A DNA stretch of 33,123 nt from Acidimicrobiaceae bacterium (GCA_003136415.1 PLEI01000069.1:30972-64094); one strand, 5' to 3'. Shown: positions 22,492 through 30,866, numbered from the stretch's first letter. Program-made: numbers and translations. The notes: generated by a model from the sequence alone, not told the origin.

Positions 22492-23591
22492 CGACGCGGG
22501 AATCGTCACGAGTCACGATGGAGTTCGCCTCAGGGAGTTCGCGTTTCTCGACCTCCGCCCGCAACTCGCTCACCACCGTGCTTCTTGACACGATGACCTC
22601 GGGTTTCCCCGCTGGACTGAATCTCTCGGTCGTGGACCGCTCCGGGGTGATCGTGCGCGCGTGGGGCGGCTACGCCAATACGGTGGGCACGGATGAAGCG
22701 ACGGGCCCCGATACCCTCTACGACCTAGCGTCACTGAGCAAGGTCGTCGTCACCACCACCTTGGCCCTCTGGCTGGAGGACCAGAAGGCCTGGAAGCTCA
22801 ACCAACCCCTGGCCGACTGGTTACCCGACTTCACTCGCCGCGACATCACCCTTCGCCAGCTCATCACGCACACGTCGGGGATCGTTGCGCACCGACCCTT
22901 CTTTCACCTTGGCCCACGGCCCGACGCGGTTCGACGGGCCGTGTACGACGAAGCACTCCTGGCCGACACTCCCGGTGGCGTCCTCTACAGCGACCTCAAC
23001 TTCATGTTGCTCGGCTGGGCGATTGAGAAGTGCACGGATGAACCCCTAGATCAACTCTTCCAACGCGTCGTCGCCACACCGCTCGCCATGCACGACACGC
23101 GATACCGACTCACCGCGCGGATGCGCACTCGCTCCGCCGCCACCGAACTTGATGGCGATCAGCGTCTCTCGCCCGGCCTCGTGCGCGGCGAGGTCCACGA
23201 CGGCAACGCCTGGGCGCTCGGCGGAGTATCGGGTCACGCCGGGCTCTTCTCCACCGCAGCGGACCTCTCACTCTTCTCGCGTGAATTCCTCGATCCGCGT
23301 CACCACCGGGTCTTGAGTACGGCGACCCAGGCTCGAATGGCCCGTCACCAGGCGGGTCGACAACCCGACGTGCGCGGACTGGGTTGGCGTATCGAGCCGC
23401 GCGGCTGGGGGCGCTGGCCCGCGGGAACAATCTGGCACACTGGTTTCACGGGCACTTCGCTTCTGATCTCACCGCGAGCCAATATCGCAGTGGTTCTGCT
23501 CACCAACGCTATCCACCCCACCCGCGACCTCGAACGACAAGCCACGTTCCGCGCCGCGGTACACCGGGCACTCGCGAAGTTGAACGTATGA
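22488..23591 (+). CDS. Serine beta-lactamase-fold hydrolase (class C / esterase-like)
   Basis: The 367-residue product has the penicillin-binding/beta-lactamase fold: SxxK as S82-L-S-K85 in LYDLASLSKVVVTTTLAL, a tyrosine motif Y167-S-D in GGVLYSDLNFMLLGWAIE, and HTGF near residue 322 in place of KTG. Other family marks are LRQLITHTSGI and GGVSGHAGLFSTAADLSLF. No signal peptide is evident, so it should be cytoplasmic, unlike true beta-lactamases. It sits between the regulator and murQ-nagA with ATGA overlaps on both sides, so it is part of the salvage operon. A role in trimming the peptide or lactyl-peptide bond of imported muropeptides is plausible; antibiotic resistance is unlikely. An ATG at 22518 is an alternative start. 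Confidence 0.83.
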   Translation: MTTRESSRVTMEFASGSSRFSTSARNSLTTVLLDTMTSGFPAGLNLSVVDRSGVIVRAWGGYANTVGTDEATGPDTLYDLASLSKVVVTTTLALWLEDQKAWKLNQPLADWLPDFTRRDITLRQLITHTSGIVAHRPFFHLGPRPDAVRRAVYDEALLADTPGGVLYSDLNFMLLGWAIEKCTDEPLDQLFQRVVATPLAMHDTRYRLTARMRTRSAATELDGDQRLSPGLVRGEVHDGNAWALGGVSGHAGLFSTAADLSLFSREFLDPRHHRVLSTATQARMARHQAGRQPDVRGLGWRIEPRGWGRWPAGTIWHTGFTGTSLLISPRANIAVVLLTNAIHPTRDLERQATFRAAVHRALAKLNV

Positions 23592-25648
23592 ACGAACCGC
23601 CCGACGCCGACGCGCTGCGCCTCCTCGGTACCGAGCAGGTTCGACCCGAACTCGAGGCCCTCGACCAGATGTCCGTGGACGACTTGGTGGAGTTGATGTG
23701 CCACGACGTGCGCCAAGTGCCCGGAGCCCTCTCCGCCGCGCGAGCCGCAATTGCCGCCGCGGTGTCGGGCGTCGTCACCCAGCTCGAGCGGGGCGGACGA
23801 CTCATCTACGTGGGCGCGGGCACCGCGGGTCGCCTCGGCATGCTCGACGCCGCCGAAGCCGGACCGACGTTCAATGTCGACGAGGGCCAAGTCGTCGGCG
23901 TCCTCGCCGGCGGACTCAACGCCTTCGGGGTGCCCATTGAGAACGCGGAGGACGACCACGAAGGTGGCGCGCGAGCCATACGTGATCTGGCAGTCTCCGC
24001 TCTCGACTGTGTGGTGGGAATCTCCGCGAGCGGACGCACCCCCTACGTCCTCGGGGCCGTCGCCGCGGCGCGAGGCGCCGGCGCGGTGACCGTCGGGCTC
24101 TCGTGCAACGTCGACACTCCACTCAGCGCCAGCGTCGCGTACCCCATTGAAGTAGTGGTCGGTCCCGAGCTCATCGCCGGCTCAACGAGGATGAACTCCG
24201 GCACCGCCCAAAAGCTGGTGCTCAACATCATCTCGACCGCCTCGATGGTGCGCCTGGGCAAAACATACGGGAACCTCATGGTGGACGTGCGGCCCACGAA
24301 CGAGAAGCTTCGCGATCGTTCGATGCGCATCGTGTCGCGTATCACCGGCGCCGGCGATGTCCAGGTTGTCGCCGCACTCGACGCCTGCGAGTGGCAACCC
24401 AAGGTCGCTTCTACGATGATCATCGGCGACCTCGGTGCCGACGACGCCGCTCAACTGTTGCGCGAGTACGGCGGACGACTGCGCCCCGTACTTGACTCGC
24501 TGCGTTCGCCAGATTCCGTGCCTCGGCGCACGTCGACCTCCAGCTGGCGTCGCCTCGGCGTGGCCGCCGCCTTCATCGACGGCCACCTGGTGACCGGCGA
24601 CATCGCGGTGAGCGGCGAGGAAATCGTCGCGGTCGGCCTCGCCGGAGAAGGTCGCGGCATCGCCATCCCCGGCTTCGTCGACACCCAGATCAACGGCTAC
24701 TTCGGCGTTGACTTACTTAACGCTGACGTCGACGAAATCCTCGCGATGGGCGACGCCCTCACGCGCGACGGCGTCATTGCCTACCAACCCACCTTGATCA
24801 CGAGTGACTTCGATCAACTCCGTCGCGCGGCGGCGAACATCGACGGGGCCCGACGCGCAACGACCACCGGTGCGCGAATCCTCGGCATCCACCTCGAGGG
24901 ACCGTTTCTCTCACCACGTCGAGCGGGAACCCACCCCGTACACCACCTGCGCGCGCCCGACCTCGAGCACCTGAGAGCCCTGCTCGGCGCGGGCGAAGTC
25001 GCAATGGTGACGATCGCCCCCGAGCTACCAGGTTCACTGGAACTCATTCGTTACTGCGTCGACCACGGCGTCAGGGTGTCCCTCGGTCACAGCGGCGCCA
25101 CTGCAGAGGAAGCGCGGCGCGGCTTCGATGCGGGCGCGTCTGCGGTCACTCACCTCTTCAACGCAATGGAGCCACTGAGCGCTCGCTCGCCGGGGCTCGC
25201 GGGGGTTGCACTCGCCCGACCCGACGTCATGGTGCAGATCATCGCCGACGGCGTGCACGTCGCCGATGAGATGTTGCGCCTGACCTTCTCAGCCGCGTCA
25301 CAACGATGCGTCCTAGTCAGCGATGCGATCGCCGCCGCCGGCGTCGACCGCGAGGTCGTGCAACTGGGCGACGTGACGGTGCTGATCAACGACGGCGAAG
25401 CTCGGCGCGTCGACGGAACACTCGCCGGCAGCATTGGCAAACTTCGCGACAGTCTCATTCGCGTGCGCGCCCTAGGCATTGATCCAGCCGACGCCCTCAG
25501 AGCAGTCATCAGTCGCCCGGCACAGCTCGCCGCAATGACCAATATCCCTTCGATTCGACCGGGTCAGTCCGCCAACTTCTTCGTCGTCGACGACGAACTA
25601 CGGATGACGGACCACGTCATGAACGGTGTCGTCACCGCTGTTCATTGA
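23588..25648 (+). CDS. murQ-nagA: Fusion of MurNAc-6-phosphate etherase (MurQ) and GlcNAc-6-phosphate deacetylase (NagA)
   Basis: One 686-residue polypeptide carries two consecutive enzymes. Residues 1 to about 300 are MurQ, which cleaves MurNAc-6-P to GlcNAc-6-P and D-lactate: VGAGTAGRLGMLDAAEAGPT with Glu90, GGLNAFGVPIENAEDDHEGG with Glu121 (the two catalytic acids), VVGISASGRTPYV, MNSGTAQKLVLNIISTASMV and YGNLMVDVRPTNEKLRDRS. Residues about 320-686 are NagA, which deacetylates GlcNAc-6-P: PGFVDTQINGYFGVD, HLEGPFLSP (Glu437), LGHSGAT (His501), VTHLFNAMEPLSAR (His522) and VSDAIAAAG (Asp579), then GTLAGSIGKLRDSL. All named residues for both activities are present. The two enzymes catalyse consecutive steps, so GlcNAc-6-P could pass directly between them. 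ATG 23588 overlaps the previous stop (ATGA). A few NagA-domain N-terminal strands are shortened around the junction. Confidence 0.93.
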   Translation: MNEPPDADALRLLGTEQVRPELEALDQMSVDDLVELMCHDVRQVPGALSAARAAIAAAVSGVVTQLERGGRLIYVGAGTAGRLGMLDAAEAGPTFNVDEGQVVGVLAGGLNAFGVPIENAEDDHEGGARAIRDLAVSALDCVVGISASGRTPYVLGAVAAARGAGAVTVGLSCNVDTPLSASVAYPIEVVVGPELIAGSTRMNSGTAQKLVLNIISTASMVRLGKTYGNLMVDVRPTNEKLRDRSMRIVSRITGAGDVQVVAALDACEWQPKVASTMIIGDLGADDAAQLLREYGGRLRPVLDSLRSPDSVPRRTSTSSWRRLGVAAAFIDGHLVTGDIAVSGEEIVAVGLAGEGRGIAIPGFVDTQINGYFGVDLLNADVDEILAMGDALTRDGVIAYQPTLITSDFDQLRRAAANIDGARRATTTGARILGIHLEGPFLSPRRAGTHPVHHLRAPDLEHLRALLGAGEVAMVTIAPELPGSLELIRYCVDHGVRVSLGHSGATAEEARRGFDAGASAVTHLFNAMEPLSARSPGLAGVALARPDVMVQIIADGVHVADEMLRLTFSAASQRCVLVSDAIAAAGVDREVVQLGDVTVLINDGEARRVDGTLAGSIGKLRDSLIRVRALGIDPADALRAVISRPAQLAAMTNIPSIRPGQSANFFVVDDELRMTDHVMNGVVTAVH

Positions 25649-25719
25649 TATTTTCTCTATCCCGCTCGAGCGACCACGAAAGTCTGCGCGCCAACAATGT
25701 CCTCTATCCTCTATCCACG

Positions 25720-28641
25720 ATGACCACGTACCAGCCGGGGGACAACGTCGATCGCTCGGGCGTCGACGAGGCGACGCGCCTCTCGCTCGAGCGTGAACTC
25801 ACTACCGCGCTGCGTGGCGACGTCCACTTCGACGGAGCGACGAGGGGCATCTACGCCACCGATTCGTCCAATTATCGCCAGATTCCCTTAGGCGTCGTGT
25901 ACCCCCTCGACGAGGATGACGTCATGCGCACCGTGGAAATCTGCGCGCGACACCACGCCCCACTCTTGGGCCGGGGTGCGGGCACCAGCCTCGCCGGGCA
26001 AGCGTGCAACGTGGCGGTGGTGGTCGACATGAGCCGGCACATGAACAAAATTCTGGAGATCGATCCCGAGCGTCGCATCGCGCGTGTTCAGCCCGGCGTG
26101 GTCCTTGACCGGCTCAACGACGCCGCGCGCGCCATCGATCTCACCTTCGGCCCCGACCCGGCAACTCACGCCTGGTGCACCATCGGCGGCATGGTGGGAA
26201 ACAACTCCTGCGGCACGCACGCGTTGCACTACGGCAAGACCGTCGACAACGTCGAGGAATTGAGAGTCATCACCTACCAAGGCGAACGCATGGTGCTCGG
26301 CCCGTGCGACGACGATGAGTACGTCCGATCCGCCCACGGCGGCAGTGATGCGTCGCGCATCGTGCGCGAATTGCGCGAACTACGTGCCGACTACTTTGAA
26401 GAAATCTCCACCGGATATCCCGATCTCGCCCGACGCGTCTCGGGCTACAACTTGGACCAACTACTCGAAGAAAATGGCTTTCACCTCGCGCGCGCCGTGG
26501 TCGGCTCGGAGTCGACCTGTGCACTGGTCACCGAAATCACCGTCACGCTCTCACCCTGGCCCCGGCACCGAGTCCTCGTCGTGTTGGGCTACGGCGACAT
26601 CTACGTGGCCGCCGACGACGTGCCTCGCCTCCTCGGCTTTGAACTAATTGGTCTCGAGGGATTTGACATCACCCTCGTCGAACAGATGCGCCGAGCCAAT
26701 CTCAACGTCACCAACCTCGACGCCTTGCCCGCGGGGAGGGGATGGCTACTCTGCGAGATCGGTGCGGACACTTCCGACGACGCCGCGAAGAAGGCCCACG
26801 AGTTGCTCGCCCGCCTGCCCGAAGGCGTGTCGGGAGTGGCACTCAGCGATCCGCACGACCAACAGCGCATCTGGCAAATCCGCGAGTCTGGTCTCGGTGC
26901 CACGGCCCGTCCCTCGGGACAACCCGCCAACCACGAGGGATGGGAGGACGCCGCCGTTATTCCCGACAACCTCGGCACCTACCTGCGCGGTATCAAGGAG
27001 CTGTGGGACGAGTTCGAGTTGAACGGTGCGTGGTACGGACACTTCGGCCAGGGGTGCGTGCACACCCGCAATAACTTCGACCTCTCCAGCGTGGAAGGTC
27101 TCGGGCGCTACCGCGCGTTCGTCGAACGCGCGGCGGACCTGTGCGTATCACTGGGCGGTTCCATCTCGGGCGAGCACGGCGACGGTCAGTCACGTGGCGA
27201 ACTGCTCTCACGGATGTACAGTCCTCGACTTGTCGAGGCGTTCCGTCGCTTCAAGGAGATATGGGATCCGCAGCACCGCATGAACCCTGGCAAGTTGATC
27301 GACGCCTTTCCCCTCGATACCAATCTTCGCCACGGTCCGCGGTATCGTTCGTCAAATCTCTTGGCTACCGGATTCTCATTCCCCCAGGACCAGGGATCGT
27401 TCCAGGAGGCCGTGGAACGTTGCGTCGGCGTAGGCAAGTGCCGCAGCGACGCCGCGGGAGTTATGTGCCCCTCGTATCGGGTAACGCGCGATGAGAAGCA
27501 CTCGACGCGAGGGCGCGCCAAACTCCTGGGCGAACTCTTCCAGGGCGCAGCCATCCCCGAGACCTGGCGCAGCGACGAGGTGTTCGAGGCTCTCGACTTG
27601 TGCCTGTCGTGCAAGGGCTGCGCGTCAGATTGCCCCACCCACGTGGACATGGCGACGTACAAGTCGGAATTTCTCTTCCACTATTACCAGGGACGTCTGC
27701 GTCCACGTTCGGCCTACGCACTGGGGCTGCTGCCCTGGGCCGGACGCATCGCTTCGCGCGCACCACGGGCCGCCAACGCGCTGCTCCAGGGTCGCCTCTC
27801 GCACGTCGTGATGCGCGCCGCGGGACTCAGCGCGCAACGCGCGGCTCCACGCTTCGCTCGACGTTCCTTTCGTCGCGACGAACTCGCCCACCGACTCGCT
27901 CGCGAGTTGACGCCCACCGTGGTGCTCTGGCCCGACACCTTCAGTGATCTCTTCTCGCCGACGCGCGTCAACGCCACCGCGGCGGTGCTCGAACTGGCGG
28001 GCGAGCGAGTCACCGTGCCCACGCAGTGGGCGTGCTGTGGACGCACCCTCTACGACTCGGGGATGCTCACCCGCGCTCGGACCAGCGCCCGACGGGTCCT
28101 CGACGTCCTCTCGCCCTACCTCGACCGGGGCCTGCCCGTGATCGTCGTTGAGCCGAGTTGTCTGGCGACGTTTAAGGACGAGTTTCCCCAGCTACTGAAC
28201 GATGACCCGCGCGCCCATCGCCTGGCGTCGCTGAGTCGAAGCCTGGCCGAGCACCTCGACGCGACGAAGTGGGCACCCTCGACGGATCACCCACGCGGGC
28301 CGGTGAGCGTTCATCCCCACTGTCACCAGCGCGCCACCGGGGGCTCTCAGCCCGACGTCAATGTTCTCTCGCGAGTCGGATTCGACGTCGAACTGCTCGA
28401 TCTGGGCTGTTGTGGACTGGCGGGCTCCTTCGGATACGAGGCGCACCACGACGAATTGTCACGACGAATAGCCGCGGACCGCTTCATCCCCGGCATCACT
28501 CGAGCCGCGCTCTCGGGACCACTCGTCCTCGACGGGTTCAGCTGCGACCTGCAGGCCAGTCAACTCACGTCCCTTGAGCCGACGTCGCTCGCCGAACTGC
28601 TCTGGGAGACGCTGCGCGCGTCACGTACGACGAGGGAGTGA
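25720..28641 (+). CDS. FAD-linked 2-hydroxyacid dehydrogenase with Fe-S and CCG domains (Dld/YdiJ-like)
   Basis: The 973-residue product has an FAD-binding PCMH domain (VVYPLDEDDVMRTVEICARH, then LGRGAGTSLAGQA near residue 86, TIGGMVGNNSCGTHALHYG), an FAD-oxidase C-terminal domain (GHFGQGCVHTRNNFD, SGEHGDGQSRGELLSRM, PQHRMNPGKLID), a ferredoxin-like region with Cys568, 574 and 583 and the cluster motif C628LSCKGCASDCP, and a terminal CCG-domain pair (WACCGRTLYDSG, VEPSCLATFKDEF, LGCCGLAGSFGYEAH near 897). This is the layout of D-lactate and D-2-hydroxyglutarate dehydrogenases such as E. coli YdiJ. Because MurQ releases D-lactate, D-lactate to pyruvate is the favoured reaction here (inference). 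ATG 25720 is chosen; an in-frame TTG at 25645 inside the murQ-nagA end is possible. No ribosome site is seen; TATCCT nine bases upstream may allow a leaderless start. Confidence 0.88.
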   Translation: MTTYQPGDNVDRSGVDEATRLSLERELTTALRGDVHFDGATRGIYATDSSNYRQIPLGVVYPLDEDDVMRTVEICARHHAPLLGRGAGTSLAGQACNVAVVVDMSRHMNKILEIDPERRIARVQPGVVLDRLNDAARAIDLTFGPDPATHAWCTIGGMVGNNSCGTHALHYGKTVDNVEELRVITYQGERMVLGPCDDDEYVRSAHGGSDASRIVRELRELRADYFEEISTGYPDLARRVSGYNLDQLLEENGFHLARAVVGSESTCALVTEITVTLSPWPRHRVLVVLGYGDIYVAADDVPRLLGFELIGLEGFDITLVEQMRRANLNVTNLDALPAGRGWLLCEIGADTSDDAAKKAHELLARLPEGVSGVALSDPHDQQRIWQIRESGLGATARPSGQPANHEGWEDAAVIPDNLGTYLRGIKELWDEFELNGAWYGHFGQGCVHTRNNFDLSSVEGLGRYRAFVERAADLCVSLGGSISGEHGDGQSRGELLSRMYSPRLVEAFRRFKEIWDPQHRMNPGKLIDAFPLDTNLRHGPRYRSSNLLATGFSFPQDQGSFQEAVERCVGVGKCRSDAAGVMCPSYRVTRDEKHSTRGRAKLLGELFQGAAIPETWRSDEVFEALDLCLSCKGCASDCPTHVDMATYKSEFLFHYYQGRLRPRSAYALGLLPWAGRIASRAPRAANALLQGRLSHVVMRAAGLSAQRAAPRFARRSFRRDELAHRLARELTPTVVLWPDTFSDLFSPTRVNATAAVLELAGERVTVPTQWACCGRTLYDSGMLTRARTSARRVLDVLSPYLDRGLPVIVVEPSCLATFKDEFPQLLNDDPRAHRLASLSRSLAEHLDATKWAPSTDHPRGPVSVHPHCHQRATGGSQPDVNVLSRVGFDVELLDLGCCGLAGSFGYEAHHDELSRRIAADRFIPGITRAALSGPLVLDGFSCDLQASQLTSLEPTSLAELLWETLRASRTTRE

Positions 28642-28643
28642 GA

Positions 28644-29669
28644 TCACACTCCCAGCGTGATCTTGCTCAGCCCCGGCGAATTGTCGATGGGCCGACCGCG
28701 AAGTTCGCCCAGGCGTAGCGCCAGCACCTGACCCCACAGGACGAACGCCAAGCCGAGTGACCAATTCGCGAGGTTCTCGCCCACGACAATCTCCTGGTCG
28801 CACGCGAAACTCCGGCGCGAACTCGGGCGCAACACGACCGTGGTCATGCCCGATCGTCGGCAACCCTCGAGGATGAGATCACACAATTCGTCGGTCATCT
28901 CTTCGGTGACCACGAGCAGCAACGCCGACCCGGCGCCGTCGGCGCCAATGGGACCGTGCGCAAAGTCCGAGGCCGCGTAGCCCTCGGAACGGATGCCCGT
29001 GACTTCGCGAATCTTGAGCGAGATCTCCGCGGCCACCGCCGCGCCGATGCCGCGCCCCACCACGGTGAGGCCGCGCACGGCGTTGAGCTCGGCGAGGGGC
29101 AGCGACACGCTGAACGCCCACGCGAGCACCCGCTCCACCATCTCGGCGACGTCATCGAGCCCGTCGAGGTCAGTGCCCTTCATCGCCGAGACGAGTTGAG
29201 CCAACGCGTGCCAGGACGCCGAGAAGGTCTTGGTCGAGGCAACGGCCCGTTCGGGCCCGGCCGCCATGTCGATGACGACGTCGCTATCGAGTGCCAGCGG
29301 CGAGGTGGTGTCGTTGGTCAAGGCGGCGTGCGGACGAAATTGGTGACGTGCCCGCGTCAGAATATCCACCATGCCGGGTGACCTACCCGATTGGGAGATC
29401 ACGAGAACTCCCGCCCCCGTGAGGTCGAGGATGGAATCGTCGTCGTAGAGCGACGGCGTCGCTAGGGCCACCACCAGACCCAGTTCCTTGCCGGCCAGGT
29501 ACTGGAAGAAGAGCGCCGCATTATCCGAGGAGCCGCGAGCTCCCACCACCGCGTAGGTGATGCCTCGCCAGGACTGCGCAACCCGTTGCGCCTGTCGCGC
29601 GCCCTCCTCGCGGCGAGAGCGAAGGATGCCTGCTTGCGAGCGGATTTCGTCTTCAAAGTATGTCGTCAT
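28644..29669 (-). CDS. SIS-domain protein, probable glucosamine-6-phosphate deaminase of the NagB-II type
   Basis: The 341-residue product consists of two SIS domains like the isomerase half of GlmS, without the glutaminase domain. Seen: YAVVGARGSSDNAALFFQYL, VLVISQSGRSPGMVDIL, GPERAVASTKTFSASWHALA, LTVVGRGIGAAVAAEISLKI followed by REVTGIRSEGYAASDFAHGP, and the C-terminal DNSPGLSKITLGV, close to the GlmS tail. Stand-alone proteins of this build include NagB-II, which turns GlcN-6-P into fructose-6-P and ammonia, and AgaS. Next to NagA, the NagB-II role completes the pathway. It is convergent with the FAD enzyme, with only two bases between stops. GGGAA precedes the ATG. A partial amino-sugar operator-like motif (GGTCTAGA on the minus strand) lies upstream at about 29728-29735. 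Confidence 0.82.
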   Translation of the reverse strand: MTTYFEDEIRSQAGILRSRREEGARQAQRVAQSWRGITYAVVGARGSSDNAALFFQYLAGKELGLVVALATPSLYDDDSILDLTGAGVLVISQSGRSPGMVDILTRARHQFRPHAALTNDTTSPLALDSDVVIDMAAGPERAVASTKTFSASWHALAQLVSAMKGTDLDGLDDVAEMVERVLAWAFSVSLPLAELNAVRGLTVVGRGIGAAVAAEISLKIREVTGIRSEGYAASDFAHGPIGADGAGSALLLVVTEEMTDELCDLILEGCRRSGMTTVVLRPSSRRSFACDQEIVVGENLANWSLGLAFVLWGQVLALRLGELRGRPIDNSPGLSKITLGV

Positions 29670-29916
29670 CAGTTCCCTTCGATTGCGTCGCGATGCGACT
29701 CGTCAACGAGCCACGAACGAATCCAATCTAGACCGAATTTTCTGGCACTTTCCCTCGTCACGCGGGTTATACCTCGATCACTGGCAGTACCAATCGTCCC
29801 GACAGCACCCGTAGGCCCTGATCACGTCGACATGACAAGTGCACGGTCGTTGGCTCATGAAATTCTATTGAGTTGATCGCCAACGATCCGAGCGGTCTGA
29901 TCGGACCTTCGTCCGT

Positions 29917-29922
29917 TACATT
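29917..29922 (+). promoter_or_regulatory. -10 box of a probable leaderless promoter
   Basis: TACATT ends six bases before GTG 29929, and no Shine-Dalgarno site is present. The rest of the 259-bp stretch 29670-29928 shows no gene; it should also hold the promoter of the divergent SIS gene, which I could not place. Confidence 0.45.
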
Positions 29923-29928
29923 GTCAAC

Positions 29929-30444
29929 GTGACAGCTCCCACCACGTGCGACGTCTGCGGTTTTGTCTACGCCGGCGTTACGCCGGGCGACGTCGCCCCG
30001 CGACTCACCGCCGCGACCACATCACTGGCGAACGTCATGGCCGCGTCGGGCGACGTTGTTCGTATTCGACCCTCAGAGCAACGATGGTCAATCCTCGAAT
30101 ACGCGTGTCACCTTCGCGACGTGCTCATTTCAATCCGTGAACGACTGATCCTCGCCACCATCGTCGACGTGCCCACCGGCGTCGCACTGCACCGTGACGA
30201 GCGCGTGGAGCGCGGGTTCTACCGCAATGACTCGGTCGACGACGTCGCCGAGGATATCCGCATGCTGTCGCGACTCCTTCTCACGACGTACGCCGTTCTC
30301 TCTGCGCACGATCTGCAGCGGCGCCTCATCTACAGTCCCGTCTCGCCGAACGAAGTAACCATCCTGTGGGCCGCCGCCCAGGCGGTCCACGAAGCCGAAC
30401 ATCATTTGGCCGACGTCGAGGAGAATCTCACGCTGCTCGCCTAA
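29929..30444 (+). CDS. DinB-like four-helix protein
   Basis: The 171-residue product begins with a short CDVCGF motif and continues into a DinB/YfiT-type helical bundle: RWSILEYACHLRDVLISIRE, then RLILATI, and near the C-terminus AAQAVHEAEHHLADVEENL. Histidines at the helix ends (HLRD, HEAEHHLAD) are the usual metal-binding positions. DinB-fold proteins include thiol-dependent transferases such as mycothiol or bacillithiol S-transferases; whether this one is such an enzyme is not known. It starts with GTG, apparently leaderless, and its TAA stop overlaps the stop of the convergent VOC gene. Confidence 0.72.
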   Translation: MTAPTTCDVCGFVYAGVTPGDVAPRLTAATTSLANVMAASGDVVRIRPSEQRWSILEYACHLRDVLISIRERLILATIVDVPTGVALHRDERVERGFYRNDSVDDVAEDIRMLSRLLLTTYAVLSAHDLQRRLIYSPVSPNEVTILWAAAQAVHEAEHHLADVEENLTLLA

Positions 30445-30866
30445 TTTGGCGCGTGTCCGGTCGCCGAGCGACCACCCGACGCGGACCCGGTCTCAATGAG
30501 ATCCCAGCCGTTGGCGTACAAGTCACGGAATACAACGACTCGCCCCCATCTCTCGGTGCGCGGCTCCTCAATGAACTCGACCGCCGCCGCCGAAAATCTG
30601 GCGTAGGTTGCGTCGAAATCGTCGGTGTAGAGAAAGTACGCCACCCGGCCGCCGACGGAGTTGCCAATCGCCGCAACCTGTTGTTCACCTCGCGCGCGCG
30701 CCAGCAGCAAACGAGCACCCCCCGAGCTCGGTGCCACCACGACCCAGCGCTGGTCGGAATCGAGCACGGTGTCCTCGACGAGCGTGAAACCCAGGCCGTC
30801 GACGTAGTACGCCAGCGCCCGGTCGTAGTCGTCAACGACGAGAGTGATCATCCCCAGAGTTGCCAT
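30441..30866 (-). CDS. VOC-superfamily (glyoxalase/bleomycin-resistance-like) protein
   Basis: The 141-residue product has the VOC fold pattern: MATLGMITLVVDDYDRALAY, YVDGLGFTLVEDTVLDSDQR, WVVVAPSSGGARLLLARARG, a second repeat YFLYTDDFDATYARFSAAAV, and VVVFRDLYANGWDLIE with the usual terminal Glu. Substrate is not predictable. The ATG at 30866 has GAGGAG six bases upstream; the long upstream extension in frame (to 31187) is low-complexity Arg-rich sequence antisense to the next gene and was rejected. The gene is divergent from the DUF1295 gene. Confidence 0.82.
   Translation of the reverse strand: MATLGMITLVVDDYDRALAYYVDGLGFTLVEDTVLDSDQRWVVVAPSSGGARLLLARARGEQQVAAIGNSVGGRVAYFLYTDDFDATYARFSAAAVEFIEEPRTERWGRVVVFRDLYANGWDLIETGSASGGRSATGHAPN

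Noticed and set aside
22488..23591. Antibiotic-resistance beta-lactamase
   Set aside because: There is no signal peptide, the KTG motif is HTG, and the gene is embedded in a cell-wall salvage operon.
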